In this document: positions 44,191-53,081 of the stretch, one piece after another
Numbering within the stretch: position 1 is the first letter of the stretch
How the letters are laid out: every line of letters begins with the position of its first letter
Source of the DNA: Burkholderiales bacterium
GTDB taxonomy: Bacteria; Pseudomonadota; Gammaproteobacteria; Burkholderiales; Burkholderiaceae_C
DNA length: 64,000 bases
Assembly (NCBI GenBank): GCA_947448955.1
Contig: CANFPU010000001.1
Span: 36,342 to 100,341, forward strand
Reading direction: 5' to 3'
The notes under the pieces: generated by a model
Database searches by the model: none
Told to the model about the DNA's origin: nothing
What the model saw: the letters and a program-made list of their open reading frames with translations, nothing else
Program-made: the position numbers and the translations under genes

Positions 44191-45738
44191 TCAGACGATC
44201 TTCGAGGCGTGTCCGGCCCAGTAGCGGTCCTTGAGCAATCGCTTGTAGAGCTTGCCGGTGGCGTGGCGCGGCAGCTCGGCTTCGAAGTCGACCGACTTCG
44301 GGCACTTGATGTGCGAGAGCTGCTCACGGCAGTAAGCGATCAGCTCTTGTTCGAGCGCTGGCCCGGCGTCGCGCATATCACGCGGCTGCACCACCGCCTT
44401 GACCTCCTCGCCGAACTCCTCGTTGGGCACGCCCAGCACCGCGCAGTCGGCCACCTTGGGGTGGTTGATCAGCACGTTCTCAGCCTCTTGCGGATAGATG
44501 TTCACGCCGCCTGAGATGATCATGTAGGCCTTGCGGTCGGTCAGGTACAGGTAGCCCTCGGCATCGACATAGCCTACGTCGCCCAAGGTGGTCCAGCCCA
44601 GCGGATGGGTCGAGCCTGCGGTCTTGGCCGGGTCGTTGTGGTACGAGAACGGTCGGCCATTGGCGAAGTAGACCGTGCCACTCTGGCCTTGCGGCAGCAG
44701 TTCGCCCGTCTCGTCGTCGCAGATCTTCAGCTCGCCGATCACCGCGCAGCCCACCGTGCCTTTGTGCGCCAGCCACTGCGTCGAGTTCACGATCGTCACG
44801 CCATTGCCCTCGGTGCCGGCGTAGTACTCCCAGATGACCGGCCCCCACCAGGCGATCATCTGCTCCTTGATCGGCACCGGGCAAGGTGCAGCGGCATGGA
44901 TCGCACAGCGCAGCGACGACAGGTCGTACTGCTTTCGCGTGGCCTCGGGCAGCTTCAGCATGCGAACGAACATCGTCGGCACCAGTTGGCTGTGGCTGAT
45001 GCGGTAGCGCTCGACCAGCCGCAGGTACTCCTCGGCGTCGAAATGCTCCATCATCACGACGGTGCCGCCCAGGCGCTGCACGCCCAAGTTGAAGCGCAGC
45101 GGCGCGGCGTGGTACATCGGCGCCGGCGAGAGGTAGACCGTGTTCGCATCCACGCCGTAAAGCCGGGTCATCGTGTCGGTCATCGGGCCGGACGCGTCGA
45201 TCGCGGTGAACTCGGGCGGCACGAACACGCCCTTGGGCCGGCCGGTGGTGCCGCTGGAGTACAGCATGTCGCCGCCCGCACGCTCGTCAGCGATGCGGAC
45301 CGCGGGCTGCGCGTCGACCGCGGTCTCGTAGGCCGACCAGCCCTCGATCACGTCGCCGAGCATCAGCCAGGTTTTCACGCATTTGCAGGCCGCGGGCAGG
45401 TGCCGCACCGCAGCGACCATCGCCTTGGAGGCGATCACCGCTTTCGCGCCGCAGTCGTCAACGATGTAGCTGGCCTCGCCCTCGGTCAGCCGGGTGCTCA
45501 TCGCGGTGTAGATCAGCCCGGCGCGCTGTGCGCCCCAGCAGATCTCGAAGTAACGCGGGTGGTTCTCGAGCATCAGCGCGATGTGGTCACCCGATTGCAG
45601 CCCGAGCGAGCGAAACAGCTGCGCGACCTGGTTGGATCGGTCATCGAGTTCGCGGTAGGTGACGACCTGGCCGCTGCCAGCGCAGATCAGCGCGGGTTTG
45701 TCAGGGGTCGTGCGGGCATGGATGTACGGATGCAGCAA
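44191..45738 (-). CDS. Acyl-CoA synthetase (AMP-binding)
   Basis: 515-aa adenylate-forming CoA ligase. The P-loop YSSGTTGRPKGVFVPPE, the motif WEYYAGTEGNGVTI (an unusual variant of YGXTE), WTTLGDVGYVDAEGYLYLTDRK and RHATGKLYKR with the catalytic lysine are present in order. Starts MLHPYIHARTTPDKPA, as in medium/long-chain or bile-acid-type ligases. Substrate unknown. Third CoA ligase in the window. Confidence 0.9.
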   Translation of the reverse strand: MLHPYIHARTTPDKPALICAGSGQVVTYRELDDRSNQVAQLFRSLGLQSGDHIALMLENHPRYFEICWGAQRAGLIYTAMSTRLTEGEASYIVDDCGAKAVIASKAMVAAVRHLPAACKCVKTWLMLGDVIEGWSAYETAVDAQPAVRIADERAGGDMLYSSGTTGRPKGVFVPPEFTAIDASGPMTDTMTRLYGVDANTVYLSPAPMYHAAPLRFNLGVQRLGGTVVMMEHFDAEEYLRLVERYRISHSQLVPTMFVRMLKLPEATRKQYDLSSLRCAIHAAAPCPVPIKEQMIAWWGPVIWEYYAGTEGNGVTIVNSTQWLAHKGTVGCAVIGELKICDDETGELLPQGQSGTVYFANGRPFSYHNDPAKTAGSTHPLGWTTLGDVGYVDAEGYLYLTDRKAYMIISGGVNIYPQEAENVLINHPKVADCAVLGVPNEEFGEEVKAVVQPRDMRDAGPALEQELIAYCREQLSHIKCPKSVDFEAELPRHATGKLYKRLLKDRYWAGHASKIV

Positions 45739-45876
45739 GGGATCTCCTCGGTCGGTCAGGCGCGACGGCCAATGGGGCAGCTTTCAGCGTAAGCCAGCCG
45801 CGCTGCGCAAGCTGTCGCCTGCGGTACCGCGACGCACCGCGGTCCGGTGGCGGAACAGGACAACAGGACAGCGGGC

Positions 45877-46800
45877 TCAGGGCTTGTCGCCATGCATCAC
45901 CTGTTGGTTGACATTCACAGTGGCAGCCGGCGCGCCGGGTTCGTCGAAGGTCACGCGTTGGTTGACCCGCTGGTGCGGCCAGTAGTCGGCCAGCGCGTAG
46001 TGCTGGGTGCTGCGGTTGTCCCAGACCGCGAGTCCGCCGGCTTCCCACTGGTGGTGCACCATGAACTCGGGCTTCTTCATCCAGTCGAGCAAAAAGTTCA
46101 GCATGCTGCGGGCCTCATGGCGGTCGATGCCGACGATGTGGCGGGTGAAGTCGGCGTTGACGAACAGGCACTTGCGGCCCGAACCCGGGTTGATTCTGAC
46201 GACGGGATGGATCACTGGCTTGAAGGCCTTGATCGCGGCGATCAGCGCGTCATCGCCACGCCGTCCCAGCGCCTCGCGAAAGGCCGAAACCTCCCAGGTG
46301 TGCACAGCACTCAGGCCTTCGAGGTAGGCCTGCATGCCCGGCGACAAACCGTCATAGGCCTTGCTGGTGCTGCTCCAGCAGGTGTTGCCGCCGGCCGGTG
46401 GTGTCACGGTGATCTGGATCGCGGTGCCCAACGGCGGGTTGGCCTTCCAGCTGATGTCGGTGTGCCAGTTGTCGATGGACGGTGGGCGGTCGCGGTCGAA
46501 GACGATCATCTCGAGCTCGGGCGCGCCGGGCTTGCGCTCGAAGTACGAACCGCCGGAGATCGGACCAAACACTTTGGCCAGCGCCACATGCTGGGCCGGC
46601 GTGATCGACTGGGGCCGGAAAAAGATCACCTCGAAGTCATTGAGCGCCTGGCGCAATTCAGCCTGCACCGGCTCGGTCAGCGGCTGGGTCAGGTCGACAC
46701 CCTCGATCCAGGCGGCGAAATTGGGCATGCGCGGCACCGGCCGGATGTGCCGGTAGCGCTCGGCGATGTCGATCAGTGTCAGTTCCTGGGTGTTGGCCAT
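45877..46800 (-). CDS. TauD/TfdA family 2-oxoglutarate-dependent dioxygenase
   Basis: Fe(II)/2-oxoglutarate dioxygenase of 307 aa, the family of taurine and 2,4-D dioxygenases. The iron facial triad is His113/Asp115 in NWHTDISW with the distal His in RSTQHYALADYWPH; 2-oxoglutarate would bind the arginine in the last segment (RVNQRVTFDE). Start at 46800 (MANTQELTLIDIAERY). It lies next to an arylsulfatase gene on the same strand, which would fit use of a sulfonate or sulfate ester (inference). Confidence 0.9.
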   Translation of the reverse strand: MANTQELTLIDIAERYRHIRPVPRMPNFAAWIEGVDLTQPLTEPVQAELRQALNDFEVIFFRPQSITPAQHVALAKVFGPISGGSYFERKPGAPELEMIVFDRDRPPSIDNWHTDISWKANPPLGTAIQITVTPPAGGNTCWSSTSKAYDGLSPGMQAYLEGLSAVHTWEVSAFREALGRRGDDALIAAIKAFKPVIHPVVRINPGSGRKCLFVNADFTRHIVGIDRHEARSMLNFLLDWMKKPEFMVHHQWEAGGLAVWDNRSTQHYALADYWPHQRVNQRVTFDEPGAPAATVNVNQQVMHGDKP

Positions 46801-46849
46801 CAAAGAGGCTCCGGTTGAAAAAGTTGGCTTGACACGCGCCAAAGTCCGC

Positions 46850-49135
46850 TCATTGCCGAGCCATCTCAGCCTGGCCGACGGCATCGCCATCCAAGGACTG
46901 CAGCGGGTCGAGCGTCACCGTGACCCGGCGAAGTTTCCCGGTGAACGCAAAGGGCGCCGCGTAATGCGACACCGGTGAGCCACGGTCCAGGCCGATGTCC
47001 AGCCCGGACCAGGAGATGAAGTTGTTGAAGCCGTGGGGACTGACCAGGCTACCGACCGGCTCGCCGTCGATTGACAAGGTGGCGGTGCGATGCTCAGGCA
47101 ACTTGATCGGCCCGGCGATTGGGCAGGTATAGGGCACCCAGTTGCCCAGCACCACCTGCACCGCCAAGCGGTGGTGGCCGGCGGGCACGGACCGGTCTGA
47201 GCGCAATACCCGGTGCACACCGCCGATGTTCAGGTCATGCACCAGGTGGCCGCCTTGCAAGTACAGGCTGTAGCCGCTGGTGGCGTCACCGTGGGCGATC
47301 AGCACACCTTCGGCGCCACCCTCGGGCAGGATGACCTCGGCCTCGATTGAATAGTTGCGGCCCCGAATATCCGGCGCAACGTCATTGGGCAGATGCCCCA
47401 TGCCGGCGTGCATCACGAACTGGCGCCGATGACCTTGCACGCGCCGGCCGTTCTCGGCAAAGCGCTGGCCGAAGCGGTCGTCCAGCGGCAGCACCTGGCA
47501 ACGCTCGGCTTCGCGCCACCACTGCGCCACCAGCGCCTGCAGTTGCTCCGGATGGTCGGCCGCGAGGTCATGGTTCTCGTTGAAATCCTGGTCCAGGTGG
47601 TAGAGCTCCCAGACGTCGTCGTCAAAGGCCTGACCGCGCGGATGAAAAGCCACCGCCTTCCAGCCATCGGCCCAGATCCCGCGGTGACCGAACATCTCAA
47701 AATACTGCGGACGCGAGCGTGCTGGCGAATCGCCGTCGCGCAGCGCGGGCGCGAAGCTCTCGCCGTCGAAGAGCAGGCAATCCAGGCCTTTCAGGCGGTC
47801 GGGCTTGGGCGCGCCAATCAGTTCCAGCAAGGTGGGCGCCAGGTCGGTGGCATGGTGAAAACCGTGGCGCAGTTCACCCCGCGCGGCCAGGCCATTGGGC
47901 CAACTGATGACCAGCGGATCGCGGATGCCACCGCCATGGGTGTTTTGCTTGTAGCGCTTGAGCGGCGTGTTGGCTGCCGACGCCCAGCCCCAGGGGAAAT
48001 TGCTGTGGGTGTCAGGCCCGCCGATGTCGTCGATGCGCGCCAGCTTGGTGGCCAAGGCCTCGGGTTGCTGGTTGTAAGGCCCCATCGCGTTGATGAATCC
48101 CAGCGGTCCGCCTTCCTGGCTGGCGCCGTTGTCGGACAACACCACGATGATGGTGTCGTCGAGCTGGCCGCTGGCTTCGAGAAATTCCACCAGACGCGCG
48201 ATCTGCCCATCGAACTGGTCCAGCATCGCCGCATAGGCCGATTGCAGCCGCGTCATCAGCGCGCACAGCGGCGGGGCATGGCTGTCCCAAGGCTGAACGC
48301 CGGCGTTGGGCGGCGGCAAGACAGTACCGGGCGGCACGATGCCAAGCTCGATCTGGCGCGCCAGACGGCGGGCCTTTTCTTCGTCCCAGCCGTGGCCGAA
48401 CAGCGGGTCGTAACTCTTGATCAGCGCGTCCGGCGCCTGGTGCGGCGCATGGCAGGCGCCTGGGGCCAGCCACAGATGCCAGGGCTTGTCGGGCTGGTCA
48501 GCGGCATGGTCGGCAAGGTAGCGCAGCGACTGATCCACCAGGTCCACGCTCAGGTGGTAGCCGGTCTCGAAGCTGCCGGGCGTGGGAATCTGCGTGTTGT
48601 CGCGCACCAACTCGGGCGCGTACTGGTCGGTCTCGGCGTCCATGAAACCGTAGAAACGGTCATAGCCGCGGCCCAGCGGCCAGCCGTCGAACGGGCCGGT
48701 CGGGCCGGTCTCGGTCAGCGAGGTGACATGCCATTTGCCGACCATGTAATTGGCATAGCCCTGCGGGCGCAGCATCTCGGCCAACGTCGCGGCCTCGGGC
48801 GCGATCTTGCCGCGGTAACCGGGGTAACCCGAATCGAAGTTGGCCAGGCAGCCCATGCCCACCCGGTGGTGGTTGCAGCCGGTCATCAGCGCGGCGCGGG
48901 TGGTCGAGCACATCGCCGTGGTGTGAAAACCGGTCAGGCGCACACCCCGCGCGGCCAGCGCGTCGATGGCCGGGGTGCGGATCGACGAGCCGTAACAGCC
49001 GAAGTCGGCAAAACCCACGTCGTCGAACAGCACGACCAGTACGTTGGGCTTCTTGGCCGCACCATCGCCGCGCGGCGGCCACCAAGGCGTGGACTGCGCG
49101 ATCGTCTTGCCGATCTTGCCGGGAAAGTGGGCCAT
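46850..49135 (-). CDS. Arylsulfatase (formylglycine-type)
   Basis: A 761-aa sulfatase that hydrolyses sulfate esters. Near the N-terminus NVLVVLFDDVGFADFG supplies the calcium ligands, and Cys76 in CSTTRAALMTG is the residue converted to formylglycine (CXTXR, a cysteine-type variant of CXPSR). VLSDNGASQEGG supplies further metal ligands. The long C-terminal beta-rich region is as in AtsA-like bacterial arylsulfatases. No classical signal peptide is visible, unusual for periplasmic sulfatases. Start at 49135 has AGGGG upstream. No formylglycine-generating enzyme is in the window. Confidence 0.93.
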   Translation of the reverse strand: MAHFPGKIGKTIAQSTPWWPPRGDGAAKKPNVLVVLFDDVGFADFGCYGSSIRTPAIDALAARGVRLTGFHTTAMCSTTRAALMTGCNHHRVGMGCLANFDSGYPGYRGKIAPEAATLAEMLRPQGYANYMVGKWHVTSLTETGPTGPFDGWPLGRGYDRFYGFMDAETDQYAPELVRDNTQIPTPGSFETGYHLSVDLVDQSLRYLADHAADQPDKPWHLWLAPGACHAPHQAPDALIKSYDPLFGHGWDEEKARRLARQIELGIVPPGTVLPPPNAGVQPWDSHAPPLCALMTRLQSAYAAMLDQFDGQIARLVEFLEASGQLDDTIIVVLSDNGASQEGGPLGFINAMGPYNQQPEALATKLARIDDIGGPDTHSNFPWGWASAANTPLKRYKQNTHGGGIRDPLVISWPNGLAARGELRHGFHHATDLAPTLLELIGAPKPDRLKGLDCLLFDGESFAPALRDGDSPARSRPQYFEMFGHRGIWADGWKAVAFHPRGQAFDDDVWELYHLDQDFNENHDLAADHPEQLQALVAQWWREAERCQVLPLDDRFGQRFAENGRRVQGHRRQFVMHAGMGHLPNDVAPDIRGRNYSIEAEVILPEGGAEGVLIAHGDATSGYSLYLQGGHLVHDLNIGGVHRVLRSDRSVPAGHHRLAVQVVLGNWVPYTCPIAGPIKLPEHRTATLSIDGEPVGSLVSPHGFNNFISWSGLDIGLDRGSPVSHYAAPFAFTGKLRRVTVTLDPLQSLDGDAVGQAEMARQ

Positions 49136-49261
49136 TCGGTCACCCCTGGGGTATTGCGATGGCTGGATGCTAAGCAAACAGGTCGCTTCGCACTTCCACC
49201 AGCGTGACAGGTCGAACCCTAGGATGGCCCTCTGACCGCAGCGATCAGGCGCAGCACAGGC

Positions 49262-50350
49262 TCAGCGCGCCCGTTGATTTGCGCCCTCGCCGAGCCCTTC
49301 GCAAACGGCCTGCGTGACCTGCGCCGTGGTCGCCGGACCGCCCAGGTCGCGGGTGTGCAAGGCCGGGTTGGCGGTGACCTGCTCGATCGCACGCATCAGG
49401 CGCTGCGCGGCAGCGGTCTCGCCCAGGTGCTCGAGCATCATCACCGCCGACCAGAAGGTGCCGACCGGGTTGGCCAGGCCTTGGCCCATGATGTCGAATG
49501 CCGAGCCGTGGATGGGCTCGAACATCGACGGGTAGCGGCGCTCGGGGTCGATGTTGCCGGTCGGTGCGATGCCCAGGCTGCCAGCCAGCGCGGCGGCCAG
49601 GTCGCTGAGGATGTCGGCATGCAGGTTGGTCGCGACCAGGGTGTCGAGTGTGGCCGGCCGGTTGACCATGCGGGCGGTGCAGGCGTCGACGAGTTCCTTG
49701 TCCCAGCGCACGTCGGGGAATTCACGGGAGATCTGCAGCGCGATCTCGTCCCACATCACCATCGCATGGCGTTGCGCATTGCTCTTGGTGACGACGGTCA
49801 GCAGCTTGCGCGGCCGCGACGCGGCCAGTTGGAAGGCGAACCGCATGATGCGCTCGACACCGGCCCGCGTCATCATCGACACATCGGTCGCGGCTTCGAT
49901 CGGGTGCCCCTGGTGGACCCGGCCGCCGACGCCCGAATACTCGCCTTCTGAGTTCTCTCGCACGATGACCCAGTTCAGGTCGTCCGGTCCGCAGCGCTTG
50001 AGCGGGCCATCGATGCCGGGCAGGATGCGGGTCGGGCGCACGTTGGCGTACTGGTCGAAGCCCTGACAGATCTTGAGCCGCAAGCCCCACAGCGTGATGT
50101 GGTCGGGAATCGCCGGGTCGCCAGCCGAGCCGAACAGGATCGCATCCTTGGATCGCAGCGCGTCCAGCCCGTCGGCCGGCATCATCACGCCATGGGCGCG
50201 GTACCAGTCGCCGCCCCAGCCAAAGTTCTCAAACTCAAAGCGCAAGCGGTCGCTGGACGCGGCCAGCACTTCAAGCACTTGCCGGCCGGCCGGAATGACT
50301 TCCTGGCCGATGCCGTCACCTGGGATGGTGGCGATGGCGTAGGTCTTCAT
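49262..50350 (-). CDS. Tartrate dehydrogenase-type beta-decarboxylating dehydrogenase
   Basis: 362-aa NAD-dependent hydroxyacid dehydrogenase of the isocitrate/isopropylmalate/tartrate dehydrogenase family. Visible are IPGDGIGQEVIPAG, RENSEGEYSGVGG (substrate-binding), VVTKSNAQRHAMVMWDE with the catalytic lysine, and IAPTGNIDPERRYPSMFEPIHGSAFD, the family signature around the metal-binding aspartate. The FENFGWGGDWYRAHG start and the RENSEGEYSG form match tartrate/D-malate dehydrogenases (TtuC/YeaU) better than LeuB. Divergent from the luciferase-like gene. Confidence 0.85.
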   Translation of the reverse strand: MKTYAIATIPGDGIGQEVIPAGRQVLEVLAASSDRLRFEFENFGWGGDWYRAHGVMMPADGLDALRSKDAILFGSAGDPAIPDHITLWGLRLKICQGFDQYANVRPTRILPGIDGPLKRCGPDDLNWVIVRENSEGEYSGVGGRVHQGHPIEAATDVSMMTRAGVERIMRFAFQLAASRPRKLLTVVTKSNAQRHAMVMWDEIALQISREFPDVRWDKELVDACTARMVNRPATLDTLVATNLHADILSDLAAALAGSLGIAPTGNIDPERRYPSMFEPIHGSAFDIMGQGLANPVGTFWSAVMMLEHLGETAAAQRLMRAIEQVTANPALHTRDLGGPATTAQVTQAVCEGLGEGANQRAR

Positions 50351-50510
50351 GCGGTGCTTTCTTGAGGGTTGGAGGTCGTCAGGACTGTAGGCCGAATCAG
50401 ACCCATCGATCGGATGCTGGTGCAACCAAGCGCAGAGGTCGAGCGCGGGCAAACTCGTTGCAATGGTAAAAACAGGGGCACTGGCGATGCGCCAGCAGAA
50501 GGAGCTGGCG

Positions 50511-51530
50511 ATGAAGTTCGGCATTTTCGACCACCTGGACCGCAACGCGCTGCCGATGGCGCAGTACTACGAGGAGCGCCTGAAGCTGGTCGAGCTGTAC
50601 GACCGCACGGGCTTCCATGCGTACCACGTTGCCGAACACCATTCAACGCCTCTGGGCATGGCGCCCTCGCCTTCGGTGTTCCTGTCGGCGGTGGCCCAGC
50701 GCACCCGACGGCTGCGCTTCGGCCCGCTGGTCTACATCCTGCCGCTCTACCATCCGCTGCGCGTCGCTGAAGAGGTCTGCATGCTCGACCACATGAGCAA
50801 CGGCCGCTTGCAGCTCGGGGTGGGCCGAGGGGTTTCGCCCTTCGAACTGGGCCACTTCGGCGTCGACGCCGCGGAGGCGCCTGGCCTCTATTTCGAAAGC
50901 TTCGAGGTGCTGATCAAGGCGCTGACGCAGGACGTGCTCAACCACGAAGGCCAGCGCTTTCAGTTCCAGAATGTGCCGGTCGTGCTGCGCCCCTTGCAGC
51001 AGCCCCATCCGCCGCTGTGGTATGGCGTCGGCGCACCGGAGGGCGTGGACTGGTGCGTCGCGAACCACGTCAACGCCGTGGTCAACGGCCCGCTGGAACG
51101 GGTGCGCGCCATCGTCGACCGCTATGCTGCGCGCTGGATCGAGGCCGGCCATGCGCCGAAGGACATGCCTTTCGTCGGCACAACGCGCCACATCGTCGTG
51201 GCCGAGACCGACGCGCAGGCGCGCCAGATCGCCGAGCCAGCCTACCTGCAGTGGTACAACAGTTTCATGAAGCTGTGGCTGCAGCACGGTAGCGCGCCGC
51301 AATTGGCGATGTTTCCGACCCATCTAGCCCAGGCGCAACAAGCCGGCGTGGCGCTGGTGGGGTCACCCGCGACCGTGCGTGAGTTGCTGGCCGAGCAGAT
51401 CGAGCGCAGCCGGACCAACTACATGCTCTGCCGCTTCGCGTTCGGCACGGTCACGCTGAACGAGGCCCAGCAATCGGTCGAGCTGTTCCACCGCGAAGTG
51501 ATGCCCAGTTTCACGTCGGATGGCGCCTGA
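50511..51530 (+). CDS. LLM-class flavin-dependent monooxygenase (luciferase-like)
   Basis: 339-aa TIM-barrel monooxygenase like LuxA or alkanesulfonate monooxygenases, using reduced flavin and oxygen. Starts MKFGIFDHLDRNALPM; further landmarks are AEHHSTPLGMAPSPSVFLSA, RLRFGPLVYILPLYHPLRVAEE and GRLQLGVGRGVSPFEL. AAGGAG precedes the ATG at 50511; an upstream ATG (50463) lacks this. Probably needs a separate flavin reductase, not seen here. Its location among a sulfatase, TauD-like and ThDP decarboxylase genes is suggestive of organosulfur use, not proof. Confidence 0.88.
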   Translation: MKFGIFDHLDRNALPMAQYYEERLKLVELYDRTGFHAYHVAEHHSTPLGMAPSPSVFLSAVAQRTRRLRFGPLVYILPLYHPLRVAEEVCMLDHMSNGRLQLGVGRGVSPFELGHFGVDAAEAPGLYFESFEVLIKALTQDVLNHEGQRFQFQNVPVVLRPLQQPHPPLWYGVGAPEGVDWCVANHVNAVVNGPLERVRAIVDRYAARWIEAGHAPKDMPFVGTTRHIVVAETDAQARQIAEPAYLQWYNSFMKLWLQHGSAPQLAMFPTHLAQAQQAGVALVGSPATVRELLAEQIERSRTNYMLCRFAFGTVTLNEAQQSVELFHREVMPSFTSDGA

Positions 51531-51554
51531 CCTGGCGGGCGAGCCGGCGCTGCC

Positions 51555-51606
51555 CATCGAGCCTGCACATCGAGCCTGCACATCGAGCCCGCACATCGAG
51601 CCCGTC
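51555..51606. repeat. 13-base tandem repeat
   Basis: Unit CATCGAGCCTGCA (variant CATCGAGCCCGCA) is repeated at 51555, 51568 and 51581, with a partial fourth copy at 51594. It begins 24 bases after the stop of the luciferase-like gene, in the spacer that also holds a broken ThDP-enzyme start. Confidence 0.85.
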
Positions 51607-51745
51607 TCGATCGACGGTGTAGCCCGGGCGGCGAGCCCGCCGAAACGGTGCGCTACCATCGGTGAACGAATCTGGGCCGGCCTGGGTGGCCACCTTCGAG
51701 AGGGCTCCGTCAAGTTCCCGTCAGCCGTCATGAGGTGAGGCACAG

Positions 51746-51853
51746 ATGCCCAAGCGCAGCATGACCGGCCGTGCCGCCTTTTGGCATTGGCTAATCGACG
51801 AGGGCGTGACCCATTTGTTCGGCCATCCCGATCGGCCTGTTCACGGCGCGTGA
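51746..51853 (+). pseudogene. N-terminal remnant of a ThDP-dependent decarboxylase
   Basis: A 35-codon frame reads MTGRAAFWHWLIDEGVTHLFG after a short lead. This matches the N-terminus of acetolactate-synthase or benzoylformate-decarboxylase-like enzymes, where the next residues should be NPGTTELP with the catalytic glutamate further on. Here it becomes HPDRPVHGA and stops. The rest of the gene is absent; an intact two-subunit ThDP enzyme begins 48 bases later. Best read as a deletion relic. Confidence 0.7.
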
Positions 51854-51901
51854 AGATCGACTGGGGTTTGACCGGCCATCCGCAATGAAAGGCATCGTTT
51901 C

Positions 51902-52441
51902 ATGAGCAGTACCAGCGCCTCCGCGCCGACCTGGCAGGAAGACATTTTTTCGACCCTCAAGCAAGGCGGAATCCGCCAGGTGGCCTATGTGCCGGACGCC
52001 GGCCATGCGCATGTGATCCGGCGGGTCCACGCCGAGCCCACGATGCGCCCAGTGGTGCTGACAACCGAGGAAGAAGGCGTGGCGATCTGCTGCGGCGCCT
52101 GGCTGGGCGGCCAGCGTTCAGCGTTGCTGATGCAGAGCAGCGGCGTGGGCAACTGCATCAACATGCTGTCGTTGATCCAGAACTGCCGGTTCCCACTGCT
52201 CACGCTGATCACGATGCGCGGTGAGTGGGCTGAATTCAATCCCTGGCAGGTGCCAATGAGCAAAGCGACCCAGGGCACACTGGAATGGATGGGCGGGACG
52301 GTGCTGCGGGTGAGCAAAGCCGAAGAAGTGGCCGACACGGTGCGCGCAGGACTCGACGCAGCGCTCGAAAGCGGCGAGCCGATCGCGGTACTGCTGTCGC
52401 AAAGTCTGATTGGCCGCAAGGAATGGACTCGATCGAAATGA
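51902..52441 (+). CDS. ThDP-dependent decarboxylase, alpha subunit (sulfopyruvate decarboxylase-like)
   Basis: 179-aa subunit corresponding to the N-terminal (pyrimidine-binding) domain of ThDP enzymes. It has YVPDAGHAHVIRRV, LTTEEEGVAICCGAWLGG with the catalytic glutamate, and MQSSGVGNCINMLSL, then LITMRGEWAEFNPWQVPM, like ComD-type sulfopyruvate or phosphonopyruvate decarboxylase alpha chains. The 179 + 196 split matches ComD/ComE sizes. Overlaps the beta gene by ATGA. Reaction probably decarboxylation of a 3-substituted pyruvate; exact substrate uncertain. Confidence 0.85.
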   Translation: MSSTSASAPTWQEDIFSTLKQGGIRQVAYVPDAGHAHVIRRVHAEPTMRPVVLTTEEEGVAICCGAWLGGQRSALLMQSSGVGNCINMLSLIQNCRFPLLTLITMRGEWAEFNPWQVPMSKATQGTLEWMGGTVLRVSKAEEVADTVRAGLDAALESGEPIAVLLSQSLIGRKEWTRSK

Positions 52442-53028
52442 ATCAAACCACTGCTTTGATTGAACGGCGTGATTTCGTCGCCCGCCTGCTGTCCGCCTGC
52501 CCTGAGGCGCTGGTGATCAGCGGTCTCGGCTCGCCCGCATACGACGTTTTCGCCGCCGGCGATCGGCCTGAGAACTTCTACCTCTGGGGCGCGATGGGCG
52601 GCGCTGCCGCGATGGGGCTCGGGCTGGCGCTGGCACAGCCGGCGCGCAGCGTGCTGGTGATCACTGGCGACGGTGAGCAGCTGATGGGGCTCGGTGCGCT
52701 GGCGACGATCGGCGCGCAACAGCCCGCCAACCTCAGCATCGTGGTGCTGGACAACGGGCACTTCGGTGAGACCGGCATGCAGGCCAGCCACAGCAGCCTG
52801 GGCACCAGCTTGTCAGCCGTCGCCCGCGGTTGCGGCATCCGTCAGGTGATGGAGATCCGGGACCCAAGCGAGGTGGCCTCGCTGGCCACGCTGGTCAATA
52901 GTCGCCAGGCTTGCGTGTTAGCGCAAGTCCATGTTCGTGCTGAAGATCTGCCGCGCGCTTTGCCGTCGCGTGACGGCGTCCATCTGAAGAACCGTTTCCG
53001 CGCCGCAATCGGGTTAGCAACTTTCTGA
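52438..53028 (+). CDS. ThDP-dependent decarboxylase, beta subunit (sulfopyruvate decarboxylase-like)
   Basis: 196-aa subunit holding the diphosphate-binding domain: GAMGGAAAMGLGLALAQP, then ITGDGEQLMGLGALATIG and NGHFGETG, the GDG-X-N metal/ThDP motif. Together with the alpha subunit it forms one active site. Start is ATG 52438, overlapping the alpha stop; an in-frame ATG at 52423 is an alternative. C-terminal tail (RALPSRDGVHLKNRF) is typical of ComE-like chains. Confidence 0.85.
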   Translation: MNQTTALIERRDFVARLLSACPEALVISGLGSPAYDVFAAGDRPENFYLWGAMGGAAAMGLGLALAQPARSVLVITGDGEQLMGLGALATIGAQQPANLSIVVLDNGHFGETGMQASHSSLGTSLSAVARGCGIRQVMEIRDPSEVASLATLVNSRQACVLAQVHVRAEDLPRALPSRDGVHLKNRFRAAIGLATF

Positions 53029-53081
53029 TCCACGGCGATGCCGCAGCGAGTCGGTTCATGGTCTAGGCGCTCGACGGCGCC

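Noticed and set aside
47393..49207. 604-codon plus-strand frame
   Set aside because: Antisense to the arylsulfatase, which has an intact catalytic motif and metal sites; the antisense product resembles no protein.
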